Assembly: GCF_003443735.1 (NCBI RefSeq)
Contig: NZ_CP031969.1
Location: 8,494,001 to 8,558,000 of the forward strand
From: Streptomyces sp. CC0208
Lineage (GTDB): Bacteria; Actinomycetota; Actinomycetes; Streptomycetales; Streptomycetaceae
DNA: 64,000 bases
Reading direction: 5' to 3'
A program made the position numbers and the translations under genes. Of this stretch, positions 38,143-47,232 are shown piece after piece. Positions within the stretch are counted from its first letter, which is position 1, and the number at the start of each line of letters is the position of its first letter. Under the pieces are notes generated by a model. The model ran no database searches, had not been told where the DNA came from, and saw only the letters and a list, made by a program, of their open reading frames with translations.

Positions 38143-39548
38143 ACGTCACGCTCCATGGCCTTCTCCAGGTCGCTCTGCATCCGGCGCAGCGCGGGGGCCA
38201 CCGAACGCCGGGAGGCCAGAGCGGTCCCGGTGTGCTTCAGCAGCACCTGCTCGACCTCGGCCACCTGCGGCGGCGCCGGGATCGGCCCGGTGTCGGGAAA
38301 CTTGTCGAGGGTGTCGTAGAAGACCTGCCAGTGGCGGGGGCCGGTCTCCCGGTAGCGGTCCGCGGACAGCATCGAACGGCGGGCCGGGGTCGTCTGGTTG
38401 GTCTCGAAGAGCCGCATCAGGGTGTCCCTGCGGGCCGCGAACTTGATGAACTCCCATGCCTCGTCCTGCCTCTTCGAGGTGCGCAGCAGCGCGTAGCCGG
38501 CGGCGCCGAACTGCATGCGCTGAGTGCGCCAGCGGGGGAAGTACTGCACGTCGAAGCTGCCCGGCTGCATCCCGGCGAGGTGCAGACCGCCCGCCCAGAA
38601 GCCGCCGGCCGGGGTCACACCGACCCGACCGGTGGAGAACACCCCGATGAGGTTCTGGCCGTTGCCGCCCTCGGGGCGGGTGCACAGGTCCTCCTGGATC
38701 AGGGAGGCGAGATAGTCGTACGACTCCTCGACCCGCGCGTCCGTGGCCTGCGGGGTCGTCCACCGGAAGCCGCCTCCACGACCCTGGCGCTCGGCGCCGG
38801 GGTAGAAGCCGTCCCACAGCCACGCGCCGCCCGGCGCCTTCGACTCGGCGAGCAGGTTGGTGCCGTTGGCGAACAGCCACGGGACGACCCCGCCCCACAG
38901 GCGGTTGGTCCAGAAGTAGGGCGTGAACTGGGAGCCGCTGGACTTCTTCATGTCCCGCAGCAGATCGGTGAAGTCGTCGCGGGTCCAGTCGGCCGCCGGG
39001 AAGCCCGCGCCCGCCCGCCTCAGCACCTGGCTGTTCAGGTACATGTCGGCCGCGTTGAACTCCACCGGCAGCTGATAGAGGCTGCCCTCGTACATCATCG
39101 ACTCCACCAGCGAGGGGTGGACGTCGGCGAAGTACTCGCGCAGCTCGGCCGCGTCCCGCTTGACCCACTTGTCGAGGGCCACGCCGAGGCGCTGCGCGAA
39201 GAGCTGGACGCCCTCGGTCGCGACGTAGACGAGGTCGGGGGCGGTGCCCGCCGCGATCTGGGTGAGGATCTTCGCGAAAAAGTCCGACCAGTCCGTGGCC
39301 TGCACCGCGTTGATCCGCAGCTTGATGTCGGGGTGGAGCTTCTTGAAGCCCTCGGTGAGCGTGCGGATCGCCTCCGGGCCGTAGGCGGGTCCGAGGGTGG
39401 CGACGACGAGGGAGCCGTCGTCGCGGCCGGGGATGTCGGCTCCGGTGAGCCGGTCCCAGCTCGCGGCGGTACCGGCGAGCGCGGCGGCGCCCGCGCCGTA
39501 GGCGCCGTACCGCAGCAGGGTGCGACGGGTGAGGTGCGAGTCGGTCAT
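38139..39548 (-). CDS. Sugar ABC transporter substrate-binding protein
   Basis: 469-aa MalE-type extracellular binding protein. The N-terminus TRRTLLRYGAYGAGAAALAG is a twin-arginine signal, with no lipobox Cys, so it may be Tat-exported and not lipid-anchored, unlike most actinobacterial binding proteins. First gene of the operon; the fructoside specificity is inferred from the GH32 gene. A LacI-type operator lies ten bases upstream of the ATG. Confidence 0.92.
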   Translation of the reverse strand: MTDSHLTRRTLLRYGAYGAGAAALAGTAASWDRLTGADIPGRDDGSLVVATLGPAYGPEAIRTLTEGFKKLHPDIKLRINAVQATDWSDFFAKILTQIAAGTAPDLVYVATEGVQLFAQRLGVALDKWVKRDAAELREYFADVHPSLVESMMYEGSLYQLPVEFNAADMYLNSQVLRRAGAGFPAADWTRDDFTDLLRDMKKSSGSQFTPYFWTNRLWGGVVPWLFANGTNLLAESKAPGGAWLWDGFYPGAERQGRGGGFRWTTPQATDARVEESYDYLASLIQEDLCTRPEGGNGQNLIGVFSTGRVGVTPAGGFWAGGLHLAGMQPGSFDVQYFPRWRTQRMQFGAAGYALLRTSKRQDEAWEFIKFAARRDTLMRLFETNQTTPARRSMLSADRYRETGPRHWQVFYDTLDKFPDTGPIPAPPQVAEVEQVLLKHTGTALASRRSVAPALRRMQSDLEKAMERDV

Positions 39549-39557
39549 CCAGCGTGC

Positions 39558-39571
39558 CTAACTCGTGTTAG
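39558..39571 (-). promoter_or_regulatory. LacI-type operator of the sugar operon
   Basis: CTAACTCGTGTTAG: 5-bp arms around a central CG step, the hallmark of LacI-family operators. It lies between the start codon and the predicted transcription start, where a bound repressor blocks elongation. A looser TTAACGGGTTA copy lies near 39641. Confidence 0.72.
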
Positions 39572-39589
39572 CTCAAGGTTGACGCCCAG

Positions 39590-39619
39590 ATGATGGTGAG
39601 GCCGTCACGGCCCTGTCAA
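39590..39619 (-). promoter_or_regulatory. Promoter of the sugar ABC/GH32 operon
   Basis: On the minus strand TTGACA (39614-39619) and CATCAT (39590-39595) are 18 bases apart. The implied transcription start near 39583 is just upstream of the operator. Confidence 0.5.
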
Positions 39620-39653
39620 GGGTGGTGCACGCCTTGACCTTTAACGGGTTAGG

Positions 39654-40020
39654 TCAGAGGGTGTGGGCCGTGCCGCCCTCGGCGGCGAGGAACCAGAGGT
39701 GGAGGTGGGCGGCGCCGTCGCCTCAGCGGTTGACGTGGACGCGGGCGAAGCCGTCGAGGCCGGGGACCGCCCGCTCCACCCGCCAGGAGGGGGCCGAGCT
39801 CGGCCGCCTGCGCGGCGGGCAGGGCGCGGAGGTCGTAGTGGCCGCGCGGTTGCAGCATCACGACCGCCGGGAGCCGGGACTCGGTGCCGACCGCGTCGAG
39901 CCGCCAGTGCTCGTCGGCCCGGAGGGCCTCCGTCACCGGCTTGCGGCAGGTGTGGGGAGACGCCGTACGAAGGCACGGGGCTCCTGGGGAGTTGAGGCAA
40001 CGGCCACGCTGGGCAGTCAA
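39654..40020 (-). pseudogene. HIT-family protein pseudogene
   Basis: The first part reads PVTEALRADEHWRLDAVGTE and later RLPAVVMLQPRGHYDLRALP, AAELGPLLA. A frameshift then moves to a frame with RVERAVPGLDGFARVHVNR, an in-frame TGA (39723-39725, where relatives have Trp), and GDGAAHLHLWFLAAEGG, the histidine-triad core. The C-terminus is missing. So three lesions inactivate a HIT-like nucleotide hydrolase/transferase. Confidence 0.75.
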
Positions 40021-40082
40021 CCTGGGTGACGTGCCCGTGGGGCACGGAATGCGGACGGACGCCGGCGATCAACGGAGCACGC

Positions 40083-41048
40083 ATGACGACGGACAAGGGC
40101 ACGGCGGAGCGGGACGCGGGCATCGAGGTGAACCCGGTGGCCGGGCACATCGGAGCCGAGATCACCGGTGTCGACCTGGCCGGCGACCTCGACGACCGGG
40201 TGGTCGGCGCGATCCGCGCCGCGGTGCTGCGCTGGAAGGTGGTGTTCTTCCGGGGGCAGAAGCTCGACCACGCAGGGCACGTCGCGTTCGCCCGCAGGTT
40301 CGGCGAGCCCGTCGTTCTGCGCAAGCGCGGCAGCGCCTCGCCCGCACAGTTCCCGGAGGTCGAGACGACCGCGGACCGGCTGGAACTGGGCGAAAAATTC
40401 GGCATGGAGCACGAGGAGTGGCTGCAACGCCGACGGCACACCCTGCTGCGCGGCTGGCACTGCGATCACGGCGCCCGCGTCGACCCGCCCGCGGCGACGA
40501 TTCTGCGCGCCGAGACCGTCCCTCCGTACGGCGGCGACACCACCTGGTCCAACCTCGCGGCCGCCTACGCCGGACTGTCCGCCCCGGTGCGGGCGTTCGT
40601 CGACGGCCTGCGCGTGGAGCACCGGCTCGGCGTCGGCTACCAGCCCCGGCCCGGCGACGACGCCTACGTCCGTCACCTTCTGGACCACCAGGTGGCCTCC
40701 CTGCACCCGCTGGTACGGGTCCATCCCGAGACCGGGGAGCGGATCCTCTACGTCAACGGCTACTACGTCGAGCAGATCGCGGACCTCTCCCGCGCCGAGA
40801 GCCGGGCGATCCTGGACATGCTCCTCGAACAGGCGGTCAGGCCCGAGTACACGGTCCGCTTCCGCTGGGAGCCGGGCAGCGTGGCCTTCTGGGACAACCG
40901 CGCAACCATTCACCTGGCCCCCGCCGACAACGCCCACCTCGGGTTCCCCCGGACCATGCACCGGGTGATGTTGGCGGGGGATGTGCCGGTGGGAGTGGAC
41001 GGGGAGCGGTCGGAGGGGATCACCGGGACGGGAGTCGGGCGCTGGTGA
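40083..41048 (+). CDS. TauD/TfdA-family Fe(II)/2-oxoglutarate dioxygenase
   Basis: 321 aa. The facial triad is His126 and Asp128 in WHCDHG and His293 in TMHRVM, with a downstream Arg-rich segment for 2-oxoglutarate. Family members hydroxylate taurine, alkyl sulfates, phenoxyacids or natural-product intermediates; the substrate here is unknown and no sulfur-uptake genes adjoin. ATG 40083 with GGAG upstream is preferred to the 19-codon extension. Confidence 0.9.
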   Translation: MTTDKGTAERDAGIEVNPVAGHIGAEITGVDLAGDLDDRVVGAIRAAVLRWKVVFFRGQKLDHAGHVAFARRFGEPVVLRKRGSASPAQFPEVETTADRLELGEKFGMEHEEWLQRRRHTLLRGWHCDHGARVDPPAATILRAETVPPYGGDTTWSNLAAAYAGLSAPVRAFVDGLRVEHRLGVGYQPRPGDDAYVRHLLDHQVASLHPLVRVHPETGERILYVNGYYVEQIADLSRAESRAILDMLLEQAVRPEYTVRFRWEPGSVAFWDNRATIHLAPADNAHLGFPRTMHRVMLAGDVPVGVDGERSEGITGTGVGRW

Positions 41049-41692
41049 GGTGAGGGGCGTGGGGTGAGCCGGCCGGGGCGGGGGCCGATGGCTTGGAGCG
41101 GTCGGGTCGCTGAGTGGGTGGCGTGGGTGGGGGCACCAGGTCCGCGGTCTGCCGGGGCGCCGGGGATCTGGCCCTGGTGGGCCGGTGGGCCGGTGGGCCG
41201 TGGGTCGGCGGGCCGGGCGGAGACGGGGCATGGGAAGGCCGTTGGTCAGGGCCAGGGCGGGGCGCCGATGGCCCGGCCCGCTCGAACGGCTGAATATGAG
41301 GCTTCCTCAGCAGCCGGAGTCTGGGTCGCGTCGGTTGCTGGTCTGCGGTCAGCCCGGGGCACCAGCGTCGCTGCCCGTTTCTGCGGGCGGTGTTTTGGGC
41401 CGCGCGGGCCGTCGCCCCAGCCCGGTGTGCGGTGACGGCGCGCGCGGGGCTCTGTGGACGCGGCTGCCCGCTTCTGCGGGTGGTGTTCCGGACATCCGGG
41501 CCGTCGCCCCCCCCGACCCCGTGCGCGGCGACGGCGTCCACCTCGTGGCATGGCGAGCTCGCCGGCGCAGGGACCGTACAGGGCCGCGTGTCGTGCGGTC
41601 GGCCGGAGTGCAGGTGGGTGCCACGCAAGCCCTGGCCGGAGTTGCTGCCGTCTCCGGCGGCACGTGGTCGGGTGGCGGCAGGGTGGGAAGAG
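41049..41692. other. Gene-free region with imperfect direct repeats
   Basis: About 640 bases with no supportable gene. It is rich in short repeats and hairpins, for example TGAGG-CTT-CCTCA near 41297. The most organised part is the 93-bp direct repeat listed separately. Long frames here are low-complexity and shared with neither neighbour. Confidence 0.6.
41371..41536. repeat. Two imperfect copies of a ~70-bp element
   Basis: CTGCCCGTTTCTGCGGG at 41371 and CTGCCCGCTTCTGCGGG at 41464 begin two copies that share GGTGTT, GGGCCGTCGCCCC and GTGCG..GACGGCG, spaced 93 bases apart. Each starts with a hairpin (CCCGC-TTCT-GCGGG in copy 2). Function unknown. Confidence 0.75.
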
Positions 41693-42721
41693 CTACCCGC
41701 CCGGTCGCCACCCCAGCGCCGGACCCAGCTTGACCGCCATGTCGGTGAGGATCTGGACGTAGTCCTCGTGCTCGAAGGTGAACGGCAGGGCGAACGCCAC
41801 CTCGTCCACCTCACGGAACGCGGCGTGTGCGTGCAGCCGCTCGGCGATCTCCTCCGACGTGCCGACGATGTCCGGCGCGAACATCAATCGCGCCGGACCC
41901 TGCGGTGACGCGGTACGGGGGGTGCGCCGGGCCGCGTACTCCTCGTACTTCGCGCGCTGCTCCGGTGCGGCCGAGTCGGTGGGGATGACGACGAGCCCCT
42001 GGGACACGCGGGCCTCCTCGCCGTCCGGGTGGGCGGCACGGAAGGAGCGGATGTGCGAGAGCTGGATCTCCGCGAAGTCGTACGGCCCTTCCCGGTCCTC
42101 CGCCTTGACCACGCTGCTGGTCAGGAAGTTCATGCCGTGTTCGCCGGCCCAGCGGGCGGAGCTCAGACTGCCGCCGCCGTACCAGAGACGTCGGCCGAGG
42201 CCGGGAGAGTGCGGCTGCACCCGGTCCGAGAAGACCTCGAAGCCCTGCACCCCGCTGAAGTCGCTGGCGGGCTCGCCCCGCACGAGGTCCAGCAGCCGCC
42301 GTACCCGCTCGTAGGAGAAGTCCTCGACGTCGGCCGTGTCCGGGTACAGCGCCCCCTTGACCTCGTCGAAGTGCATCGGCGGACCCACGCTCACGCCGGG
42401 GTTGACCCGCCCGCCGGACAGGATGTCGACGGTCGCCAGGTCCTCGGCCAGCCGCAGCGGGTTCTCCCAGCCGAGCGGGATCACCGCCGTGCCGAGCTCG
42501 ATCCGGCTGGTGCGCTGGGAGGCCGCCGCCATGACGGCGACGGGGGAGGAGATGCCGTACTGGAGATGCCGGTGGCGCAGCCACGCGCTGTCGAAGCCGA
42601 GCCGCTCGCCCAGCTCGATGATCTCCAGCGTGGACTCGTGGCCGCGCCGCGGATCCGCCTCGTCGAACAGGCCGATGGCCAGGAAGCCCAGCTTGCGCAG
42701 GGGGCGGGGGGTCGACGGCAC
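41693..42721 (-). CDS. LLM-class (luciferase-like) FMN-dependent monooxygenase
   Basis: 342-aa barrel oxidoreductase. The N-terminal LGFLAIGLFDE and RHRHLQYGISSPVAVMAAAS, and NPGVSVGPP, match a bacterial subgroup annotated as putative FMN-dependent luciferase-like monooxygenase. Reduced flavin would come from a separate reductase. GTG 42721 sits behind GGAGGAG. A TTGA/TCAA inverted repeat lies just upstream. Confidence 0.87.
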   Translation of the reverse strand: MPSTPRPLRKLGFLAIGLFDEADPRRGHESTLEIIELGERLGFDSAWLRHRHLQYGISSPVAVMAAASQRTSRIELGTAVIPLGWENPLRLAEDLATVDILSGGRVNPGVSVGPPMHFDEVKGALYPDTADVEDFSYERVRRLLDLVRGEPASDFSGVQGFEVFSDRVQPHSPGLGRRLWYGGGSLSSARWAGEHGMNFLTSSVVKAEDREGPYDFAEIQLSHIRSFRAAHPDGEEARVSQGLVVIPTDSAAPEQRAKYEEYAARRTPRTASPQGPARLMFAPDIVGTSEEIAERLHAHAAFREVDEVAFALPFTFEHEDYVQILTDMAVKLGPALGWRPGG

Positions 42722-42738
42722 GGGCTCCTCCGGGTTGT

Positions 42739-42750
42739 TTGACGTATCAA
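42739..42750 (-). promoter_or_regulatory. Possible operator upstream of the LLM gene
   Basis: TTGACGTATCAA, with 4-bp arms and a 4-bp centre, 18 bases before the start codon. Short, so weakly supported. Confidence 0.35.
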
Positions 42751-42812
42751 GTAGTACGGCAGTGCCAACCCGGCCCTGTCACGTGATGTTCCCGACCGCC
42801 GGGCCCCTCGGG

Positions 42813-44321
42813 TCAAGATCGGGTAAGGGGAATGATCACCTCGTCCTCGACCGGCGGGTCGATCTCCTGGGCCAGGTTGCCGGTGGCCGCGAAGCAGCGC
42901 AGACGCACCGCCTCCGGGGTGACGTCCAGCCGCAGGAAGCACTTGAAGAACGGCGGGCTGTACGTCGCCGAGCTCGGCGAGAACAGCTGTGTGTAGATCT
43001 TGCGCACCGGGAGGCGGAACCGCGAGGTGCGGTCGGGCCGGCGGCCCGCGCCCAGGAGACTGGCGACCAGACGGATGCGGAACGTGATGCGGGGTGCCTC
43101 GCCCGGTACGCGGGTGGGCGGGATGCCGAGGCGCTCGGCGATCACCGCGGTGGCCTCGGCCTCGGTGAGGGTGAAGAAGCGGCGCAGGTGCAGCCGGCGG
43201 CCGTACAGCCTGCTGTAGAAGGCCAGGGAGTCGCCGCGCAGCGGATAGCAGCGGAAGTCCTTCTCGGTGACGTTCGCGACCGAGACGTGCGGGATGGTGT
43301 GCGTGGCGTGCATGAACGCGCCGCCGCCCCCCGAGACGACGTACTGGATGGTGCGGCCGGCCACGTCGACCGGATAGCGCTGGTAGTTGTGGATGTCGCC
43401 GCCTATCGCCGCGACGTAGTGGTGCTCCGGGTCGCGCACGATGTCGTCGACCGTGCCGCCGCCCTCGATGGCGCACGGGTGGTGCTCGCCGTCCACGTAC
43501 AGGGGCGAACCCGTGATGAGGATCTTCGGGCGCGGGCCCCGGGAGACCTCGCGCAGCCAGCCGCCCTGTTCGGCGTCGAGGGCGCCGAGCAGCCCGGTGT
43601 CTATGCCGATGATCCGCAACGGTCCGGCGTCGACGGCCCAGTACGGGCCCGGCTGGACGGCCTGTTGGGTGGGCTCCGCCCGCAACCGGCGTGCCTCGTC
43701 GAGGTGTTGACCGTCGTTCGCGCGCGGTCGGTGCCACAGCAGGGAACGCAGCCAGGCACGGGTCAGGGGGCGGGGCGCGGGCTCGGGGTCCAGGGGCGGG
43801 GCGTCGTCGCAGAAGACGCGCATGAAGGCGCCGAGATCCTCGTACCAGTCGTGGTTGCCGGGTATCGCGTAGATCGGCGCCGGATAGTCCTGGTACGGCC
43901 GGAAGAACTTCGTGCCGTAGTCGTCCGCGCTGCCCACCGGGTAGATCACATCACTGGCGACGACCGCGAACCTGGTGTCCTGGCTGACCCTCAGAAATCC
44001 CGGCACGACGGCGTACTGGGGATCGTCGCCCTCGCCGGTGTCGCCGATGACCATGAACGAGAACCGCTCCGGATCCGCCCGCCGGATCACCTTGTCGGCG
44101 GGGGCGCCGGCCGCCGCGCGCTGCGCGACCCAGCGGCTTCGGGTACGGCCCGTGGGGTCCCCGAACCAGGAGGCGAGCACGCCGTTGCGGGCGGCCCACA
44201 GCGTCCTCGGGTTCAGCCAGGAGATCTTCTCGACCTTGGGCGGCATCAGCCGCTTGTACTCGCCGAGTCGAGCGGAGCCCCAGCCGGCGCCTTCGGCGGT
44301 ATCGCGTGAGGAGTCAGACAC
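42813..44321 (-). CDS. Calcineurin-like metallophosphoesterase
   Basis: 502 aa. The dinuclear metal motifs are seen as VIGDTGEGDD, SDVIYPVG, PGNHDWYED, and GGDIHNYQRYP, with GGGGAFMHATH later. The long C-terminal part (after about residue 330) is not typical of small phosphoesterases and may be a beta-rich accessory domain. No signal peptide. Substrate unknown. GTG 44321; no strong ribosome site is visible. Confidence 0.86.
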   Translation of the reverse strand: MSDSSRDTAEGAGWGSARLGEYKRLMPPKVEKISWLNPRTLWAARNGVLASWFGDPTGRTRSRWVAQRAAAGAPADKVIRRADPERFSFMVIGDTGEGDDPQYAVVPGFLRVSQDTRFAVVASDVIYPVGSADDYGTKFFRPYQDYPAPIYAIPGNHDWYEDLGAFMRVFCDDAPPLDPEPAPRPLTRAWLRSLLWHRPRANDGQHLDEARRLRAEPTQQAVQPGPYWAVDAGPLRIIGIDTGLLGALDAEQGGWLREVSRGPRPKILITGSPLYVDGEHHPCAIEGGGTVDDIVRDPEHHYVAAIGGDIHNYQRYPVDVAGRTIQYVVSGGGGAFMHATHTIPHVSVANVTEKDFRCYPLRGDSLAFYSRLYGRRLHLRRFFTLTEAEATAVIAERLGIPPTRVPGEAPRITFRIRLVASLLGAGRRPDRTSRFRLPVRKIYTQLFSPSSATYSPPFFKCFLRLDVTPEAVRLRCFAATGNLAQEIDPPVEDEVIIPLTRS

Positions 44322-44428
44322 CGGTGCACCGTAACAACGATCTAGAACCGGCCGGGAAGGGGGAGTGGTCTACGGCGGCCTGTCTTCTGGGACATCACCG
44401 GATCCGTGGGGCTCCAGGCGCGTGACTC

Positions 44429-45307
44429 TCACCTCTGCGGGCCGTGTGGTGCGGCCCAGTGCGGATCCTGCGGTGCGCGGGCGTGGATCACCCTGGGCTC
44501 CTGATCCTCGAAGGGCGGGTCGGACGGCCGTGCGGTGGGCGCGGTCGAGGCGGAGGCGCGGTTCCAGTCGCCGTCGCCGAGCACCAGGAGCGGGTCGAAC
44601 ATGACCACCACTCCGGCCAGCAGCAGAAAGATCGCCGGTCCCAGGAGCATGGGCAGCAGCAGCGAGGAGGGGGAACCACCGGCCCACGACCCGCCGGTCC
44701 CGTCGTGCACATGGACGCTGACCGCGGCCATGCCCGTGTAGTGCATCCCCGTCACGGCCACGCCCATGATCAGGCTGGCCCCGAGGCTCGTCAGGAAACC
44801 GCGGATCGTGACGGCCGCCCACAGTGCCGCGGTCGCCGCGACGATCGCGATGACCACGGAGAGCGCGACGACGGCCGCGTCGTACCGGATCGTTCCGTTG
44901 AGGTGCAGTGCCGCCATGCCCAGGTAGTGCATCGCGGCTACGCCGAGGCCGGTGACCGCGCCCGCGAAGGACAGGTTCAGGGGGCTGGCGCCGCGATAGC
45001 CGACGATGAACACACCGATGCCCACGACGACGACGGCCACGGCGAGACTGAGGACCGTGAGCCCGGCGTCGTAGCGGATCCGGGTCTCCACGACCTGGAA
45101 ACCGATCATGGCGATGAAGTGCATCGTCCAGATGCCGCAGCCGATGGAGGCGGCGCCCAGTGCCAGCCAGCCCGCCTTCCACGACTGGGCGCTGAGCAGG
45201 GTGCGCACGATGCAGCGCAGCCCCAGAGCCCCTCCGAGGCACGCCATGAGATAGGCGGCGACCGGGGTCACCGCACCGTAGCGGAACCCGTCGACCGTGC
45301 CTTCCAT
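44429..45307 (-). CDS. MHYT-domain integral membrane sensor protein
   Basis: 292 aa with seven membrane helices and three repeated MHYT-type motifs (TMHFIAM, AMHYLGM, GMHYTGM), proposed from sequence to bind copper or sense diatomic gases. Most MHYT proteins carry GGDEF/EAL domains; this one ends in a short polar tail, so any output must be through a partner. ATG 45307 follows GGGGAG. Confidence 0.9.
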   Translation of the reverse strand: MEGTVDGFRYGAVTPVAAYLMACLGGALGLRCIVRTLLSAQSWKAGWLALGAASIGCGIWTMHFIAMIGFQVVETRIRYDAGLTVLSLAVAVVVVGIGVFIVGYRGASPLNLSFAGAVTGLGVAAMHYLGMAALHLNGTIRYDAAVVALSVVIAIVAATAALWAAVTIRGFLTSLGASLIMGVAVTGMHYTGMAAVSVHVHDGTGGSWAGGSPSSLLLPMLLGPAIFLLLAGVVVMFDPLLVLGDGDWNRASASTAPTARPSDPPFEDQEPRVIHARAPQDPHWAAPHGPQR

Positions 45308-45380
45308 AAGCCAACTCCCCCCAGAGTTCTGGCCGGTTGTGGAGGAAGGGTTACGGCTGGGGATCGGGTAAAGCAAGGCA

Positions 45381-45393
45381 TTACCGGGGGTAA
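45381..45393 (-). promoter_or_regulatory. Possible operator upstream of the MHYT gene
   Basis: TTACC-GGG-GGTAA, a perfect 5-bp inverted repeat, 74 bases before the start codon. Confidence 0.4.
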
Positions 45394-45577
45394 GCAATGA
45401 ACTGCCGAGGAGCGCTGTTGAACTCTAGTCATATGAGGGCGAGTTCCGGCCAAGTGTGCTCCAGGGCCTCGCGAGTGTGCCAGAGTTGAGCACTTTTCAG
45501 CATTTCGGGGCGGGTGATCCCGTTCGACGAGGAAAAGCGGTTGCCGGGCCGCCGCCGTTCGTGAACGATCCCGCCCC

Positions 45578-46360
45578 GTGACCCCTCGCACCCAACAGCC
45601 GCCCCCCGTCCCCCGTCCCCTCGCCCTGATCACCGGCGTGGGCCGCACGGTCGGCATCGGCGCCGGGATCGCGCGGCGGCTGGCGGCCTCGGGGTGGGAC
45701 ATCGCGTTCACCCACTGGAACCCGTACGACGCCCGCATGCCCTGGGGCGCCGAGCCCGGCGCTCCGGAGACGATCGAGGCGAGTCTGTCCGAGCGGGGCG
45801 CGGCCGGCGCCGCCATCGAGGCGGACCTCGCCGACCCCGAGACGCCGGCCCGCGTCTTCGACGAGACGGAGCGGCGGCTCGGCCCCGTCACCGCGCTGGT
45901 GCTGAGCCACTGCGAGTCGGTCGACTCCGGCCTGCTCGACACCACCGTCGAGAGCTTCGACCGGCACTTCGCCGTCAACACGCGCGCGACCTGGCTGCTC
46001 ATCCGTGAGTTCGGCCGCCGCTTCAGCGCGGAGCGCGGTACCGGGCGGATCGTCAGCCTCACCAGCGACCACACCGTCGGGAACCTGCCCTACGGGGCGA
46101 GCAAGGGGGCCATGGACCGCATCACCCTGGCCGCCGCCCACGAGCTCGCCCACCTCGGCGTGACCGCCAACGTCGTCAACCCCGGGCCCGTCGACACCGG
46201 TTGGATGACCGAGGAGTTCCGCGCGCACTGCCTCGACGCCACACCGCTCGGCCGCCTCGGCACCCCGCAGGACACCGCCCACCTGGTGGATTTCCTGTGC
46301 TCGCGGGAGGGGCAGTGGGTCAACGGGCAGCTGCTGAAGAGCAACGGGGGCTTGGACTAA
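45578..46360 (+). CDS. SDR-family oxidoreductase
   Basis: 260-aa short-chain dehydrogenase. The cofactor loop is modified (TGVGRTVGIGAGIA in place of TGxxxGxG), the catalytic YGASK is present and LTSD supplies the Ser. It resembles the 3-oxoacyl reductase-like group; substrate unknown. GTG 45578 start. The 270-base divergent spacer to the MHYT gene holds no other gene. Confidence 0.88.
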   Translation: MTPRTQQPPPVPRPLALITGVGRTVGIGAGIARRLAASGWDIAFTHWNPYDARMPWGAEPGAPETIEASLSERGAAGAAIEADLADPETPARVFDETERRLGPVTALVLSHCESVDSGLLDTTVESFDRHFAVNTRATWLLIREFGRRFSAERGTGRIVSLTSDHTVGNLPYGASKGAMDRITLAAAHELAHLGVTANVVNPGPVDTGWMTEEFRAHCLDATPLGRLGTPQDTAHLVDFLCSREGQWVNGQLLKSNGGLD

Positions 46361-46393
46361 GGCCGTTCTGCTTGCTTGTATGCCTGTCGGTGG

Positions 46394-47164
46394 TCACGCG
46401 AAGAACTGGCCCAGCAGGGGAAGCAACAGGGACGTCCGCTGCATGAGGGTCATGTGGGTGGTGGCCGGAAGGACGGCCAATTGTGCCTCGGGGATCAGCT
46501 GTTGCATCTCGGCCGCGTGCTCCACGCGCACGAAGTCGCGGTCGCCGACGAGCAGCAGTGTGGGCATCCGCAGTCCGCGCAGGTCGTCGGCTGTCCAGGG
46601 CAGCGGGGCGTGCGCGGCCGCCGAGACCTTGGCGAGGAAGTCCTGGAAGTGCCCGGGGTGGGGTGCGGTGACCGCGTAGGCGTCGGCCATCCCCTGGAAG
46701 TCGTCCTGGCTGGGCAGCCGGGGCGAGCCGTAGTCCGGGACGCGGACGTCGTCGTGGACCCCGTCCTGGGTGTACATGGTGGCGGCGAGCGCGAGCCGTC
46801 CCACGCGCTCCGGGTGCCGGACCGCGATCTCCAACGCGACCAGACCGCCGAGGCTGAACCCCAGGAAGTCGGCCTGCCGAATGCCGAGTTCGTCGAGCAG
46901 CCCCACCACGTCCGCGGCCAGATACGGCACCGTCATCTCGCGGTCGGTGTCGGCGGTGTGGCCGTGCCCTTGCAGCTCGGGAGCCACCACGGGCCGGTCG
47001 GCGGCCAGGGCGGGCAGTACGGCGGAGAACGTCAGGCCGACAGTGAGGGCACCGCCGTGCAGCAGCACCAGCGGGCGGCCTTGGCCGGGTCCGGTGCCGT
47101 GGGTCTCGTAGTACATCTCCAGGCCGTTGACCTTGGCGTATGCGGAACTGTTCGGCACGGTCAT
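46394..47164 (-). CDS. Alpha/beta hydrolase
   Basis: 256 aa with oxyanion HGGAL, nucleophile Ser104 in GFSLGG, acid Asp in VGDRDFV and His237 in TTHMTLM. Small-molecule esterase, lactonase or C-C hydrolase; substrate unknown. ATG 47164 chosen; a GTG directly before it is equivalent. Converges on the SDR gene. Confidence 0.9.
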   Translation of the reverse strand: MTVPNSSAYAKVNGLEMYYETHGTGPGQGRPLVLLHGGALTVGLTFSAVLPALAADRPVVAPELQGHGHTADTDREMTVPYLAADVVGLLDELGIRQADFLGFSLGGLVALEIAVRHPERVGRLALAATMYTQDGVHDDVRVPDYGSPRLPSQDDFQGMADAYAVTAPHPGHFQDFLAKVSAAAHAPLPWTADDLRGLRMPTLLLVGDRDFVRVEHAAEMQQLIPEAQLAVLPATTHMTLMQRTSLLLPLLGQFFA

Positions 47165-47232
47165 CACATCCGTTCTGCGGAAGTCGTATGCGAGGAAGAC
47201 CTTGCGCGGACGCCGAAGTCATCGGTCCGGTG

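Noticed and set aside
40026..40082. Upstream extension of the TauD gene
   Set aside because: Nineteen extra codons lack family similarity and a ribosome site; ATG 40083 has GGAG.
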